Positions 49,011 to 59,587 of a stretch of DNA of 64,000 nucleotides are shown here, piece by piece. Positions within the stretch are counted from its first letter, which is position 1, and each line of letters opens with the position of its first letter. The notes below the pieces were generated by a model. It searched no databases. It was not told the DNA's origin and saw nothing but the letters and a program-made list of their open reading frames with translations. The stretch is from Ancistrus triradiatus (lineage: Eukaryota; Chordata; Actinopteri; Siluriformes; Loricariidae), in NCBI GenBank assembly GCA_025084515.1, contig JAJAGP010000049.1, positions 434,001 through 498,000 of the forward strand, given 5' to 3'. Position numbers and translations under genes: made by a program.

Positions 49011-50099
49011 TTTGCTGAATGTGCTGTATTGTATTGTGAAAATACCCATATTTACATTGCAGTAGCATAAAAAGACTGACTACAGAAATGTCTGTCAAAT
49101 GTTAGACATTTCAGTTAGTGAGCTGCTTCACAGAACGTAATGCGGTCCTTACCTGTGCTCACAAAAACATTTTGAAAATGTGGATTCACCACAGACCATG
49201 TGCAAAGAAATTCCGATCTATGTATAAACCAAACATTCATTCACCACCATGCATTTTAAAGGTCTTACTTAAAAACAGGAGAGTAAGCTCTTTCGTCTAC
49301 AGTAATTTCTGGTTTGTAATCACATGCTTGTAAACCATGATAGCATGGAGAAAACTCGCTCGGCTCCCGGCTGCATTTCATTTACTGTTGAGTTCATCCT
49401 TCTTTCGTTCCTTTGCTGTAATGACTCCGTTTATCTCCGTCCCAGTGATGAATCAAGCAAACAAATGTACAGCCTCATTTAAAAAGAGCCTCATAATCTC
49501 TCGATAGACTTCTCCCAATTAAAGCGCGTCAGTGGCTGATGAATTTTCATAAATCATAATTCAAAGTGGTACGTCTGTGTTCCCTTGTGGCGCTTCCTCT
49601 GTGTCATTTGCATACATAGTGTTTTGCACCTTTGTCATTTCTCTTCCAAAGTGTTTTTCTGCTGGAGACATACGAGAGTTTGCAGGGGCGAGTCAAACAA
49701 AGGTGGCTACCGGAAGCTACTTCGCTTTTTTACTCAATATAACAGCAGGTGGAACGTCTGCACTGCAGTGTGTGCAGCACCTGTGTGGTGTAGATGCCCC
49801 GGTAAAATGTTGCTGTGCCCCACTAAAATCACGACAGTAAAAATTCAGTTTTATCCCAGATTGCTGAGCATAGGACGTCTTGCAAATTCTCTGCAGGCAC
49901 TAAATTTCCCATAATGCCCCAGCTTCTTTTCAAAAGCTTGGGTGGCTAACACTTTCAGGCAGAGCCACTTTCTTTCGTTTTTTGCATGGAATAATGGACA
50001 TCCGCAAATATTTAATAGAAAGTCAGCCACTCTGCATGGCTTTGGCCATTTATAACTGTATAACTTACCGAAAGTACATATTAGACCTTTAAAACAAAG
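49011..50099. other. Intronic stretch without recognised genes
   Basis: About 49480-49565 (CCCAATTAAAGCGCGTCAG, TGATGAATTTTCATAAATC) is AT-rich and non-repetitive in appearance. No gene is evident. Confidence 0.35.
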
Positions 50100-50302
50100 C
50101 TTCCCAACTTTTATTTTCTTAGAGCCCCACATGAGTATCTAAGAAAAGCTGCACCCCAGCCAACATACATACAGACAGCTAAAAATCAAACATAAGCAAT
50201 TTATGTATCTTTTTTTTAGTATTTCTGACAGTTATTTTTCAAATTGAGTATATTATTGTGACAAACTCAGAGCACCTCAGAGCAGACAAAGCCCCCTGTG
50301 AT
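50100..50302. mobile_element. hAT-type MITE fragment related to 19321-19660
   Basis: CTTCCCAACTTTTATTTTCT, TTAGAGCCCCACATGAGTAT, GAAAAGCTGCACCCCAGCC and AGCCCCCTGTGATG parallel successive parts of the element at 19321. It stops where Tc1-like copy B begins. Confidence 0.6.
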
Positions 50303-51075
50303 GTTCTTCTAATAGCCTTCTGGCTTGTCCGCATGATCTTTAGCAAACTGCAGACGAGCAGCGATGTTCTTTTTGGAGAGCAGTGGCTTTCTCCTTGTAA
50401 CCCTGCCATGCACACCATTGTTGTTCAGTGTTCTTCTGATGGTGGACTCATGAACATTAACATTAGCCAATGTAAGAGAGGCCTTCAGTTGCTTAGAACT
50501 TACCCTGGAGTTAGTAATCCTTTGTGACCTTGCCAGCTATTACGCACCTTGCTCTTGGAGTGATCTTTTTTGGTCGACCACTCCTGGGGAGTGTAACAAT
50601 GGTCTTGAATTTCCTCCATTTGTACTCTTTATAGATGGTTTTGTAACCTTTTCCAGCCTGAACAGCATCAACAACTCTTTTTCTGAGGTCCTCAGATATC
50701 TCAGATATGATATACTTCCACAAACGTGTGTTGTGAAGAGCAGACTTTGATAGATGCCTGTTCTTTAAATAAAACAGGGTGCCCACTCACACCTGATTGG
50801 CATCCCATTGATTGAAAACACCTGACTCTAATTTCACCTTCAAATTAACTGCTAATGCTAGATGTTCACATACTTTTGCCTCTCACTAATATGTAATATT
50901 GGATCTTTTTCCTCAATAAATAAATGAGCAAGTATAATATTTTTGTCTCATTTGTTTAACTGGGTTCTCTTTATCAACTTTTAGGACTTGTGTGAAAATC
51001 TGATGATGTTTTAGGTCATATTTATGCAGAAATATAGAAAATTCTAAAGGGTTCACAAACTTTCAAGCGCCACTG
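50303..51075 (-). mobile_element. Tc1-like first family, truncated copy B
   Basis: The right end ...TTTCAAGCGCCACTG abuts TA at 51076. The matching left end is missing, because the copy starts inside the transposase (TAGCCTTCTGGCTTGTCCGC). The minus strand carries the N-terminal half, including SGRPKKITPRARCVI, with frameshifts and a gap in the helix-turn-helix part. It has no catalytic core. Confidence 0.85.
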
Positions 51076-52431
51076 TACCTTGAAGTAGGAGTGAACTACA
51101 ATCGTCCCTGGTTCCTGTGGTGTGAACACAAGCAACAGGGGCACAGGTTCTAAAAACTATGAAAAAGCTCCTCTGGGCATAAAAACACCAGGAAAGACCC
51201 AGGACTTGCTTGGGGATCCCCTAGGAATAGCTGTGGTTGGGGATAGAGGAGTGTGAGATGACCTTCTCAGCATGTCGACCCTCACCGGGAAAGCAGAACT
51301 AAACTGAGAAACTGAATCTTGCACTTCTTTTTCAAGGTCAGTATGATTGACTTTTAAGTAGAAATGATATCATTTTAAATGTTTTGAGATATTTCTGTGC
51401 ATGGTTATAATGCTTGGAATACATGGTTCTAGAAGATCGGTGTTTTTGAAGTGCACTAATAGAAATGCCTTTTCTGTGCGACTTGATACTAAACCATAAC
51501 GACGGACTAAAATCTCGACAAAACAACGAAACAAATGCACGAGTAATGAAAACGCCAGGTCCAATTCTCTCATTTGCGCTGATACGCAGTTCCGTCTGTC
51601 ACCGCTCACGTTATGAAACGCAGAAACGAGTCGATCTCTAAGGGTTAAACAAAAGTGGCAGAGTTTTAGCCTAAACCGCTGACAGGAGACGTCTAGGAGA
51701 TGATGAGATCGAATGTGAGAGAGCTGGCTGCCGTCTCCTGCCTGCTCGCACTGCGTGGGCTGCTTGGCACAAGCTTCTTAAGCCAGAGTAATAACAGTTT
51801 GTTTTTCTGTGAGAAGAGAGAGCTGGAAATAAAAAAAATAAAAAAACTGTAGCAGATAAGAAGGTGTGACTAAGGAACGTGCGAGACGGTCGCACCGATC
51901 AGATCTCTGAGACAGCAAGGACACGCTGTATTTATACGCAAGCTGTTAGCAATTAGGCTCGGGTGAAATCCCAAGGCCTTGTTCACATTTCACCCGTGGC
52001 ATGGCCAGAAGATCCGCCGCTGACTGAGCTTATTCTTTGTAGAATTCAATCGACGCCGTTATGGTGACCGGCTGCGTTCGTGCTGGTATCGATTCCGTCC
52101 GGTCTATAAATAGAGCGGCTGCATTAATTGGAGTTCACTTCACACTCGGCACGAGCGCACGAATTTCAAACGGTGAAGAAAATTTGTGAAGGGAATTGTC
52201 TTGATCTTAAGCGCAAGCCCTGCAAGCTCTGGCTGCGTTCAGGTTGAATTGCTTTGGCGGTATTTTTAGGGGACAAAATCTTGAGTGACGATGCCATTGC
52301 TAATTTCTGCGCAAATGCTAAGGGAGATCCGCTCACACTCGGGTTGTTTCTGAGCTCTCAAGCCATGATTTCACATCTGCTCCAGCTCTATTAAGTACCT
52401 GTTCATGGGGAAAGGTTACAAAACACTGTGG
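51076..52431. other. Intronic stretch without recognised genes
   Basis: No repeat or coding signature is recognised. Short frames at 51338-51895 are without known motifs. Confidence 0.4.
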
Positions 52432-52622
52432 ACTGTGGTAGCCTAGTAGGTAAGGTACTGGGCTCTGGCCCAGAAGGTCCAGGGTTCAAATCCCACCTCT
52501 GCCAAGTTGCCACTGTTGGCACCTTGAGCAAGACCCTTAACCCACAATTGCTTGGATTGTAAGATTGTGTAAATTGTAAGTCGCTCTGGATAAGGGTGTC
52601 TGCTAAATGCTGTAAATGTAAA
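52432..52622 (+). repeat. tRNA-derived SINE, family A (best-preserved copy)
   Basis: GTGGTAGCCTAGTAGGTAAG is the A-box region and GGTTCAAATCCCACCTCTGC the B box. The arm is CTTGAGCAAGACCCTTAACC and the tail CTCTGGATAAGGGTGTCTGC followed by TAAATGCTGTAAATGTAAA. Pol III boxes look usable, but no terminator analysis was possible. Confidence 0.9.
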
Positions 52623-52668
52623 ACACAAAATGAATTACTGTAAAACGAAGCAAACTGTGTGTGACTTA

Positions 52669-53012
52669 CAGTTTGGGAACCCTTTAGAATTTTTTATATT
52701 TCTGCAAAAATATGACCTAAAACATCATCAGATTTTCACGCAAGTGCTAAAAGTAGATAAAGAGACAAATGAGATAAATGAGACAAAAATATTATACTTG
52801 GTCATTTATCTATTGAGGAAAATGATCCAACTACATATTAGTGAGAGGCAAAAGTATCTGACCCTTTGCTTTCAGTATCTGGTGTGACCCCCTGTGCAGC
52901 AATAACTGCAGCTAAATGTTTCCTGTAGCTGTTGATCAGTCCTGCACACCGGCTTGGAGGAATTTTAGCCCATTCCTCCGTACAGAACAGCTTCAGCTCT
53001 GGGATGTTGGTG
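52669..53012 (-). mobile_element. Tc1-like first family, left-end fragment (copy C)
   Basis: The copy starts CAGTTTGGGAACCCTTTAGA after TA 52667 and lacks a short segment near the tip compared with copy A. It runs through the terminal repeat into the transposase C-terminus (NIPELKLFCTEEWAKIPPSR on the minus strand) and ends abruptly at GGGATGTTGGTG. Confidence 0.85.
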
Positions 53013-53890
53013 AAAATGAGCGAGACAGGTTTAAGATTCATAATGCATGTTGCTTGAAATAATTCCACCTTAAAGGTGATTTTTACATATTTTGTCTTGT
53101 TCAGTAGGAAGTTGCATGAATGAATGACAGTGTATAAAAAAAATTCCAGGTTAGTTTGGAAGCAAAAGACGTGTATGTGTGTGTTGGAGTCAAATTCTAC
53201 AAAAGGGGGGCACTGCAGTGAACCGCTGAGTTCAAACATGTGATTATAGATAAAAGTCCTGCTTCAAATGAGTAATTGTAAATAACAAAAGTCCATATTT
53301 ATAAATCTAGTGAATGATGAGAGGAGTCTGCTTTGGTCTCTGCCTGGATACGAGGGTTGTGTTTATCAGGATGTCAGCTATGTGGAACAGCCCTGGAGGT
53401 CAGCTGGGCTTCGGTTGCTCCTTCCCGGCGCTCGGACGATTCGCCACCCCCCTCTCCTCGGACAAGGACAAGCACGGGGTCGTCCTCACCCCCAGCCTCG
53501 CTGTTCCGTTCCTTCCCTTGTACTTAACAGGACGTTCCATTCAGCTTGGACGGCGTTCAGCAGGTGCCTTCTCCATCTTCACTTACCGATCGGGCTCGTG
53601 TAACAGTGCTGACCACAGGCTATCGATTCCAGCCTTTACAGAAGGTGTTTGTGGAGCAGATAAACAGTACACAGCCACACACAATGCCAGTGCTGGCTCT
53701 GCTTTAAAACCCTTTTTCGGTACTCTCTAATCAAACCACCTCACAGAAGGAGGGTAATCCTACTGATTTCTTTATACGGATACCAAGACTGGAATCATGC
53801 TGATAGAGTTCAGCGGGTTTGTGCTGAAATCAGGTTTCTACATCTTCTCTGGCTCGTGTAACGTTACGTGAAGCCATTTTTCTGTTTGCA
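53013..53890. other. Unassigned stretch with CpG-rich open region
   Basis: About 53400-53640 is CpG-rich by eye and open in more than one + frame (53310-53603 and 53314-53730). I recognise neither peptide, nor splice sites that would link it to the host gene. It may be a degraded gene copy or a CpG island. Confidence 0.4.
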
Positions 53891-54044
53891 GCAGGGGGTC
53901 AAAAGTCTGAGACCACTAGTGAAAATTTTCTTATTTTGCATTTTTAATTTTCTAACTGAATACACTTTTTCAAATCTTATAAGTAGAGTAACAATCTGAC
54001 TATCATGGCCTTCCCTTGGCCTGACCTGAACCCCATTGAGCTTA
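53891..54044 (+). mobile_element. Tc1-like relic of another family, interrupted
   Basis: GGGGTCAAAAGTCTGAGACC is a Tc1-like terminus. It runs via a short AT-rich piece into ATGGCCTTCCCTTGGCCTGA CCTGAACCCCATTGAG, which encodes the WP-PDLNPIE motif near the third catalytic residue on the + strand. It is then cut by copy D of the first family. Confidence 0.75.
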
Positions 54045-54398
54045 CAGAGGTGCTTGAAAGTTTGGGAACCCTTTAGAATTTTCTATATATTTACATAAAT
54101 ATGAGCTAAAACATCTTCAGATTTTCATACAAGTCCTAGAAGTAGATAAAGAGAACCCAGTTAAACAAATGAGACAAAAATATTATACTTGGTCATTTAT
54201 CTATTGAGGAAAATGATCCAATATTATATATGAGTGAGTGGCAAAAGTATGTGACCCTTTGCTTTCAGTATCAGATGTGACCCCCCTGTGCAGCAATAAC
54301 TGCAGCTAAACGTTTCCTGTAGCTGTTGATCAGTCCTGCACACCGAGGAATTTTAGCCCATTCCGCCGTACAGAACAGCTTCAGCTCTGGGATGTTGG
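54045..54398 (-). mobile_element. Tc1-like first family, left-end fragment (copy D)
   Basis: The copy starts CAGAGGTGCTTGAAAGTTTG after TA 54043. It has the terminal repeat and the transposase C-terminus (NIPELKLFCTAEWAKIP on the minus strand), and ends at GGGATGTTGG, the same element position as copy C. It sits inside the relic at 53891. Confidence 0.85.
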
Positions 54399-56117
54399 CT
54401 AGCAACTCGACCCCATAAAATCCATCACCGCTACGGAAACAGCAAGAACCCTTGCTGCCCAGTATCCAAGTAATATTTATAAATATTTCTACCTTGTTTC
54501 TACCATGCCTACATGTTTGTGCGTTTTTTAACTGAAAGACGTACCGAAGTTCCCCAAGAGTGCTGCTCAGGAAAAACCTGGCAACCTCTGAGGTATCAAC
54601 TGAGAGCATGTTTCCATAATCCGAACGAGTCGCCTAATATGCGGCCGCACATCCCAAATCTGAATGCAGATGAGTTCCCCTGTGTATCTACTGACGTATT
54701 GTTTCCACTTAAATCACCAGCTCTGGTGATGAATAGCTGAACAAGTGCACACTGCATTACCTCTTCATTTATCTGCCTGTAGGAACAGAATGTGGAGATT
54801 GCACTACGCTGTTGCACTTTGTTTACTGACTCTTTTATATATAGCATGGTTTAAATTGCAGTTTTGGGACCTCACAATGAATTTTAATGATAGACCAGTA
54901 CATTATCCGTGCATTGTAAATGTATTGTTGATTGTGCCAATCAACCAATCATCAGCCAATCATCATCATATCAGATTAAGACAAAAAGGGGTCTTGCAGG
55001 CAAGGTGTACCTAATACTACCTGCCTGTGAGTGGCCAGTGAGTGTGTGTATGTGTGTATGCCCTGTTTTTCTTGGTTCTCTAGCAATTTCATTTAGTTTG
55101 TGTAAAATCTCACACTGAAGCGTTCTGAACTTGACAGTTATGTAATCAAACAGATCACGTTACGCTCTTTGATTACTTTTGAAAATGATTTACTCACCTC
55201 CCTTATTGCCAGCTCTCTCTTGCTGGTCCTAAAGGCTTCATCGGTCTGGGATTTCACAACACGTCATTAAATATTTAAAAGCACGGTGAGAGTGCATTAG
55301 ATAAGAACAGGCAATTAGCAGATACGTTGCGCAGGCTCTGATTTCCCTGAAGCTGGAATCCCATTCTTCAGCAGCAGCAGGAAGAGGCTGGACGTGGCCG
55401 TCTTATTCCCACACACACACAAACACTCGCTAATGAAGTCTGTCTAATGTCAGCACTGCACTGAAAGATGTTATGGCGGCACGCAAACACAGACATCTGC
55501 AGACATTCCTGCTTTTTTAAAAGAGCAATGGATTATCAGTGCGTGTGCAAACACATTTTTATACAGTTTATACAGTTCATTTGTTTTGAACTACAGTCAG
55601 GTGAAGACAGGTGGACACGAGAGCGTGGAGCGTTTTGGTTGATGATTAAAGAGTTTTAAAAAAGATGTTTATTGATGTTTCTGCAGACAAACTCCTTAAA
55701 AATGAAACCATATATCTGAAGAATGAACATGATTTACACTTTATCATGATTTAATTCCGTGCAGACCTTGTAGAAGCAAATCTTGAGGCTTCTTGAATAC
55801 TTCTCAAAACTTTGTTAGTTTGTTAAAATGTGTCGGAATACAAGTATACATCATTTAACAACCATCAGATTGGCGTCTGTTTTCTTTAACAAGATCTTAA
55901 AATGTTTAATAACTCATAATAGGAAAAAGATATCTTTCAATTAACTCCTTCTTTCAATTAACTGACTAGAAGAGAGACCATTTGATTTTAAAGTTGTTTA
56001 AACTTGAGAAGGGGATTGGTGCAGTGTATCTCTCTATTTGTCTAGCAATAGTCCAATTTAGATCTGTCATATCTTCAAAATAAAAAGCAAAGCATCCTGT
56101 TTTACTCATGTTTGTCC
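54399..56117. other. Intronic stretch without recognised genes
   Basis: Nothing recognisable apart from short CA/TG tracts near 55035 and 55412. Confidence 0.4.
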
Positions 56118-56285
56118 TAGGAGTTAAGGTACTGGACCCTGGGCTAGAAGGACCAGGGTTCAAATCCCACCACTGTTGGGTCCTTGAGCAATGCTCTTAA
56201 CGTACAATGGCATGGACTGTAAGATTGTCTCAGTTGTAAGTCTCTCTGGATAAGGGTGTCTGCTAAATGACATAAATATAAATGT
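56118..56285 (+). repeat. tRNA-derived SINE, family A
   Basis: TAGGAGTTAAGGTACTGGAC (A-box region, shortened), GGTTCAAATCCCACCACTGT (B box), CTTGAGCAATGCTCTTAACG (arm) and CTCTGGATAAGGGTGTCTGC (tail) are present. Confidence 0.85.
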
Positions 56286-56411
56286 CCTGGTCAGGGTCAT
56301 GGGTTGGAGAAGAGGGACCTTTAGGGGTACACCCTGGAGCCGCTGGAGCTTCTTTGGTTTCTATAAGAATTAAATGTATTAGAAGAGCTTATATTGGGCA
56401 TAATATTGGCT

Positions 56412-56612
56412 GAGTGATGATTACACGACTCTAAATTCACCTTCATGTTTACTGTTAACCCCAGAGATTCCTACACTTTATTACGCTTTCCTCAGTAAAT
56501 AAATTATACCGATTATTACGTTTTTTTGTCTCATTTGTTTAAGCAGGATGTTTTGGGTGATATTAATGCAGAACTATAGAAAACTCTGATGGGTTCACAA
56601 GCTTCACCACTG
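56412..56612 (-). mobile_element. Tc1-like first family, right-end fragment (copy F)
   Basis: The end GGGTTCACAAGCTTCACCAC TG abuts TA at 56613. Inner blocks CTCTAAATTCACCTTCATGT and TTTGTCTCATTTGTTTAAGC match the right arm of copies A and B. Transposase is absent. Confidence 0.8.
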
Positions 56613-57499
56613 TAACACACGGAATATGATGCTGAGATTAACTGCGATGTGTTCTTGGTTAACTTGGCGTGTTTCCCAGAACTCACGTACGTAATCCAGG
56701 CCAGGTCAGATCATGAACGTGCACTTGTTGCTCTGCGTTAACGCACTGCTCTGGCATCCTGGGTAAAATGAGAAACGTTTGTTTCTCTTGAAATCATGAC
56801 ATGGAATTTTCCAGGAACTATTTTGTTTGAAACAAATCTTGACAGAGATGTTTCATCTCCCCCGCTCCGTCTTTCTGTGTGCATAATGTGAGGAACCGTA
56901 GATGTTAAGCTGCAGAAGAAAGCGTTCGGGGAACTAGAGATGCCCAAAGTGGAATAAGTAAAAGCACAACTGGAAATACAAGTCCTGGCAAATACAAACA
57001 GCCGGCGTTCCAGGAAAAAAAAGAACCTACTTAGCCTCAGGGAAGACTGTGTCACTGCGGTGGTGGGCTAGCATTGTAGGCTACTGCGCCAACTGAGCAC
57101 CGGCCCACACTTTTGGACACCCAGTGTTTTCGAGCGTAGACAAAAATGTGTTTAGGTTCATTCCTTGCAACAAGTCGGTTATTTCCATTTAGAAAACCGC
57201 GTGGTTTGAAAAGATGTGCCTAAACCTGTACACGTACCGAGTAGATATATGGACCTCCATTTCCGTTCAGTACGAAAATCTCCCTGGTGTTCCGTCCATT
57301 GCTCGTTCCTCTGCCCTGTACCATTTTTTTTTATTCTCGCCCTCTCCTTTGCTTCCAGACACTCTTGACATTTAAAAAGGTTGAAAGACAAAGCAGCTTT
57401 GTGCCATGATAAGGGCGAGGTCGCCCCTGTCTGAAAAGCCCTCTCAGGAGAACAAGAGACGGGAGCCCAGGATTTTATGAGGCACACGGCAAAGACGTG
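56613..57499. other. Intronic stretch without recognised genes
   Basis: CACACTTTTGGACACCCAGT near 57107 resembles a miniature-element end. No gene was recognised. Confidence 0.4.
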
Positions 57500-58225
57500 C
57501 TCCTTCCAGCAGGATGTCCAGCGGTTTCTCTTACAGGAGTGTCAAGCACTTCCAGCAGGAGGGAAGTGATCAGGGTTTCCTCTGGCAGGAGAACAACAGA
57601 TACTGATACCTACAGTGTTTTTATCCAGCAGGAATCAACACATCCCAGCATTTCCTACAGTTGCTGGGAGAAAAGTCAGCAAGGGAAGACACATCTTCGG
57701 TTTTTCCAGGAGATACAAGATACGTCCAGGGATCTACAACTAGATGGAAAAGACAGCAAAGTATTTCCTCTGGCAGGAGAAACGACAGAAATCCTGTGTT
57801 CTGAACGGGCAGGCAGAGTAAAAACAAGAAGGACAGAGAAGACACATTCAGGATTTCCCCAGCAGGAGAAACAACATTGACACCTAGTCATTTAGCAGAT
57901 GCCATTATCCAGAACGACTTAACAACTGATACGATTGTGGATAATGTTTTTTTTTTAATCCAACAGTGGCAGCTTGGCAGGGGTGGGATTTCAACCCTGG
58001 ACCTTCTGGCCCATAGTCCAGTACCTTTACTGCTAGGCTGCAAATGATTTTCTACAGCAGAACAGAGATGAAGATGTTTTCTCCAGAAGGACAGAGAAAT
58101 TTCAGCCATGGTTGTCTCTAGGAATGGAGTGAAGACATGTAATTTGTCTGGTACAAGGCTGATATCCAGTGAAGACAAAGTTGGGGTCTCCCCAACAGGA
58201 AAATTAAGTCCTCCAGTGTTTTCTT
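57500..58225. repeat. Degenerate tandem array interrupted by a SINE
   Basis: Diverged units of about 45-50 bases share a TTTCC-C(C/T)-GCAGGAGAA-AACA core (for example near 57575, 57765 and 57860). A minus-strand SINE occupies 57886-58050. Weaker units resume after it (GTTTTCTCCAGAAGGACAGA, CTCCCCAACAGGAAAAT). Open frames through here on both strands are by-products of the repeat. Confidence 0.7.
57886..58050 (-). repeat. tRNA-derived SINE, family A (minus)
   Basis: CATTTAGCAGATGCCATTAT is the complement of the tail, TGGGATTTCAACCCTGGACC of the B box, and CCTTTACTGCTAGGCTGCAA of the A box. The copy contains a T-run at about 57949. Confidence 0.85.
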
Positions 58226-59014
58226 CAATCGGGAACTTATGAGTTCGAACCATAAGATATGAAAAAGCATGTACCTACTCAGGGTCTTGACTTTACTGGT
58301 CAGGGCCATTGGGGCTCCAACGTCTATCACTAGAGAGCACAGAGCAGAAGCATAACCATGCCTTGGACGGCAGTCCATCATAGCGCTGGGGGATGGTCAT
58401 CTGTCTGGCCTCACTCCTTCAGAAAAAGATAATCATGTCTGTGTATGATCCCGACCCAGCCAGAATGGACTCAAAACTTGGACCATGCTTGGTCCATTGC
58501 CCATTGGATTGTTAGCACTGGATATCTTTCCATTCTCCTGCTGGAGAAGATCACAGACGTGAACAGGTAGAGCTTCTGCGCTGCTTTTTAAATACCTACC
58601 TCTAAACCTCCAGATTTAGATTTGGGTTGAGGCTCAATCCTTGGTGTTCTCATTAGCATACGATTCAGACAGAGCCTCTTTCATGTGCATGCGATTCAGA
58701 AGTTGGCATGTCTTATACAAATGAGTGCGTCAAATATAATTGCTGCAGAAAGTGCACGAGACGTGCAAAAATAAATAAATAAATAAACCTCGTCTGAAAA
58801 GAAACGAAACAGAAACCTGTTTAGATCCTCTTGCGTAAGCGTGAAAGACCGGTTCTGAATGCATTTTAATTTAAAGCAGATGCTGCAGATGTTCCTATAG
58901 GCTATAGAGGAAAGTGTGGAAGCAAACAACTAGAATTGTTTGGATGAACAGTGCATGTTTCTGGGTTAATTTATTTAACAAGGCGGTGGTAGTGGTGTGT
59001 GCGTGTGTGTGTGT
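58226..59014. other. Intronic stretch without recognised genes
   Basis: Only a short AAAT repeat near 58770 and a family D-like scrap near 58290-58390 are noticed. Confidence 0.4.
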
Positions 59015-59035
59015 GGGGGGGGGGGGGGGGGGGGG
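59015..59035. repeat. Poly-G run of 21 after a GT microsatellite
   Basis: Twenty-one consecutive G residues follow GTGTGTGCGTGTGTGTGTGT. The run sits on the sense strand of the inferred pre-mRNA. Confidence 0.95.
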
Positions 59036-59483
59036 TGCTCTGCTGACGTGCCCCCCGCAGGCAGGAACACCTGCCAGTGTGTTCGGGATGGTAGAGAAAC
59101 ACCTCCGTGCTTTGCTTGGTTGCTCTCATATGTCTCGTGTGCTTTAATAACGCGCTGCAGACATCGAGTGTTAAGATGATGAATTTCAGTCTGACTTCCA
59201 GGATTATCTTCCAATAAGGAAGTGAGCGCAGAGCCAATATTAGCCTGCACCGAGCATTGTTTTACCCATGAGCAGGTTGCCAGGGAAACGTTATATAATC
59301 AGATGGTAGATGATACCCCCAGCTGACAGAGTGATGGAGATGAGGATGGAGATGCTGCATGTTTCTTGCTATGTTTTCCTAATGTCTCTTCATGGTACAC
59401 CTATTAAAAACATTCAGTGTTTTTGGCGAATACTTTTATATTTACTCTTGACAGAACTTAATTGCACTTTTTTTTAAATTTAC
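59036..59483. other. Intronic stretch without recognised genes
   Basis: No feature is recognised. Confidence 0.4.
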
Positions 59484-59582
59484 ATTTACATAAACACCGA
59501 GTCATTTAGCAGATGCTCTTATCTAGAGCGACTTCTGACAAGGTACTATCTAAGCAATTATGCTTTAGGAGCCTTGCTCAAG
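59484..59582 (-). repeat. tRNA-derived SINE fragment, family A (minus)
   Basis: TCATTTAGCAGATGCTCTTA and AGAGCGACTT form the complement of the tail, followed by the arm GCCTTGCTCAAG. The tRNA head is missing; the minisatellite begins immediately after. Confidence 0.75.
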
Positions 59583-59587
59583 ATTCC

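Noticed and set aside
52432..52622. Possible tRNA gene (A and B boxes)
   Set aside because: The head does not fold into a full cloverleaf by inspection, the same sequence recurs with a non-tRNA tail at many sites, and it is a SINE.
57497..57891. Overlapping frames of 70-127 codons on both strands
   Set aside because: They follow the degenerate tandem array, peptides have no known domain and frames exist on both strands.
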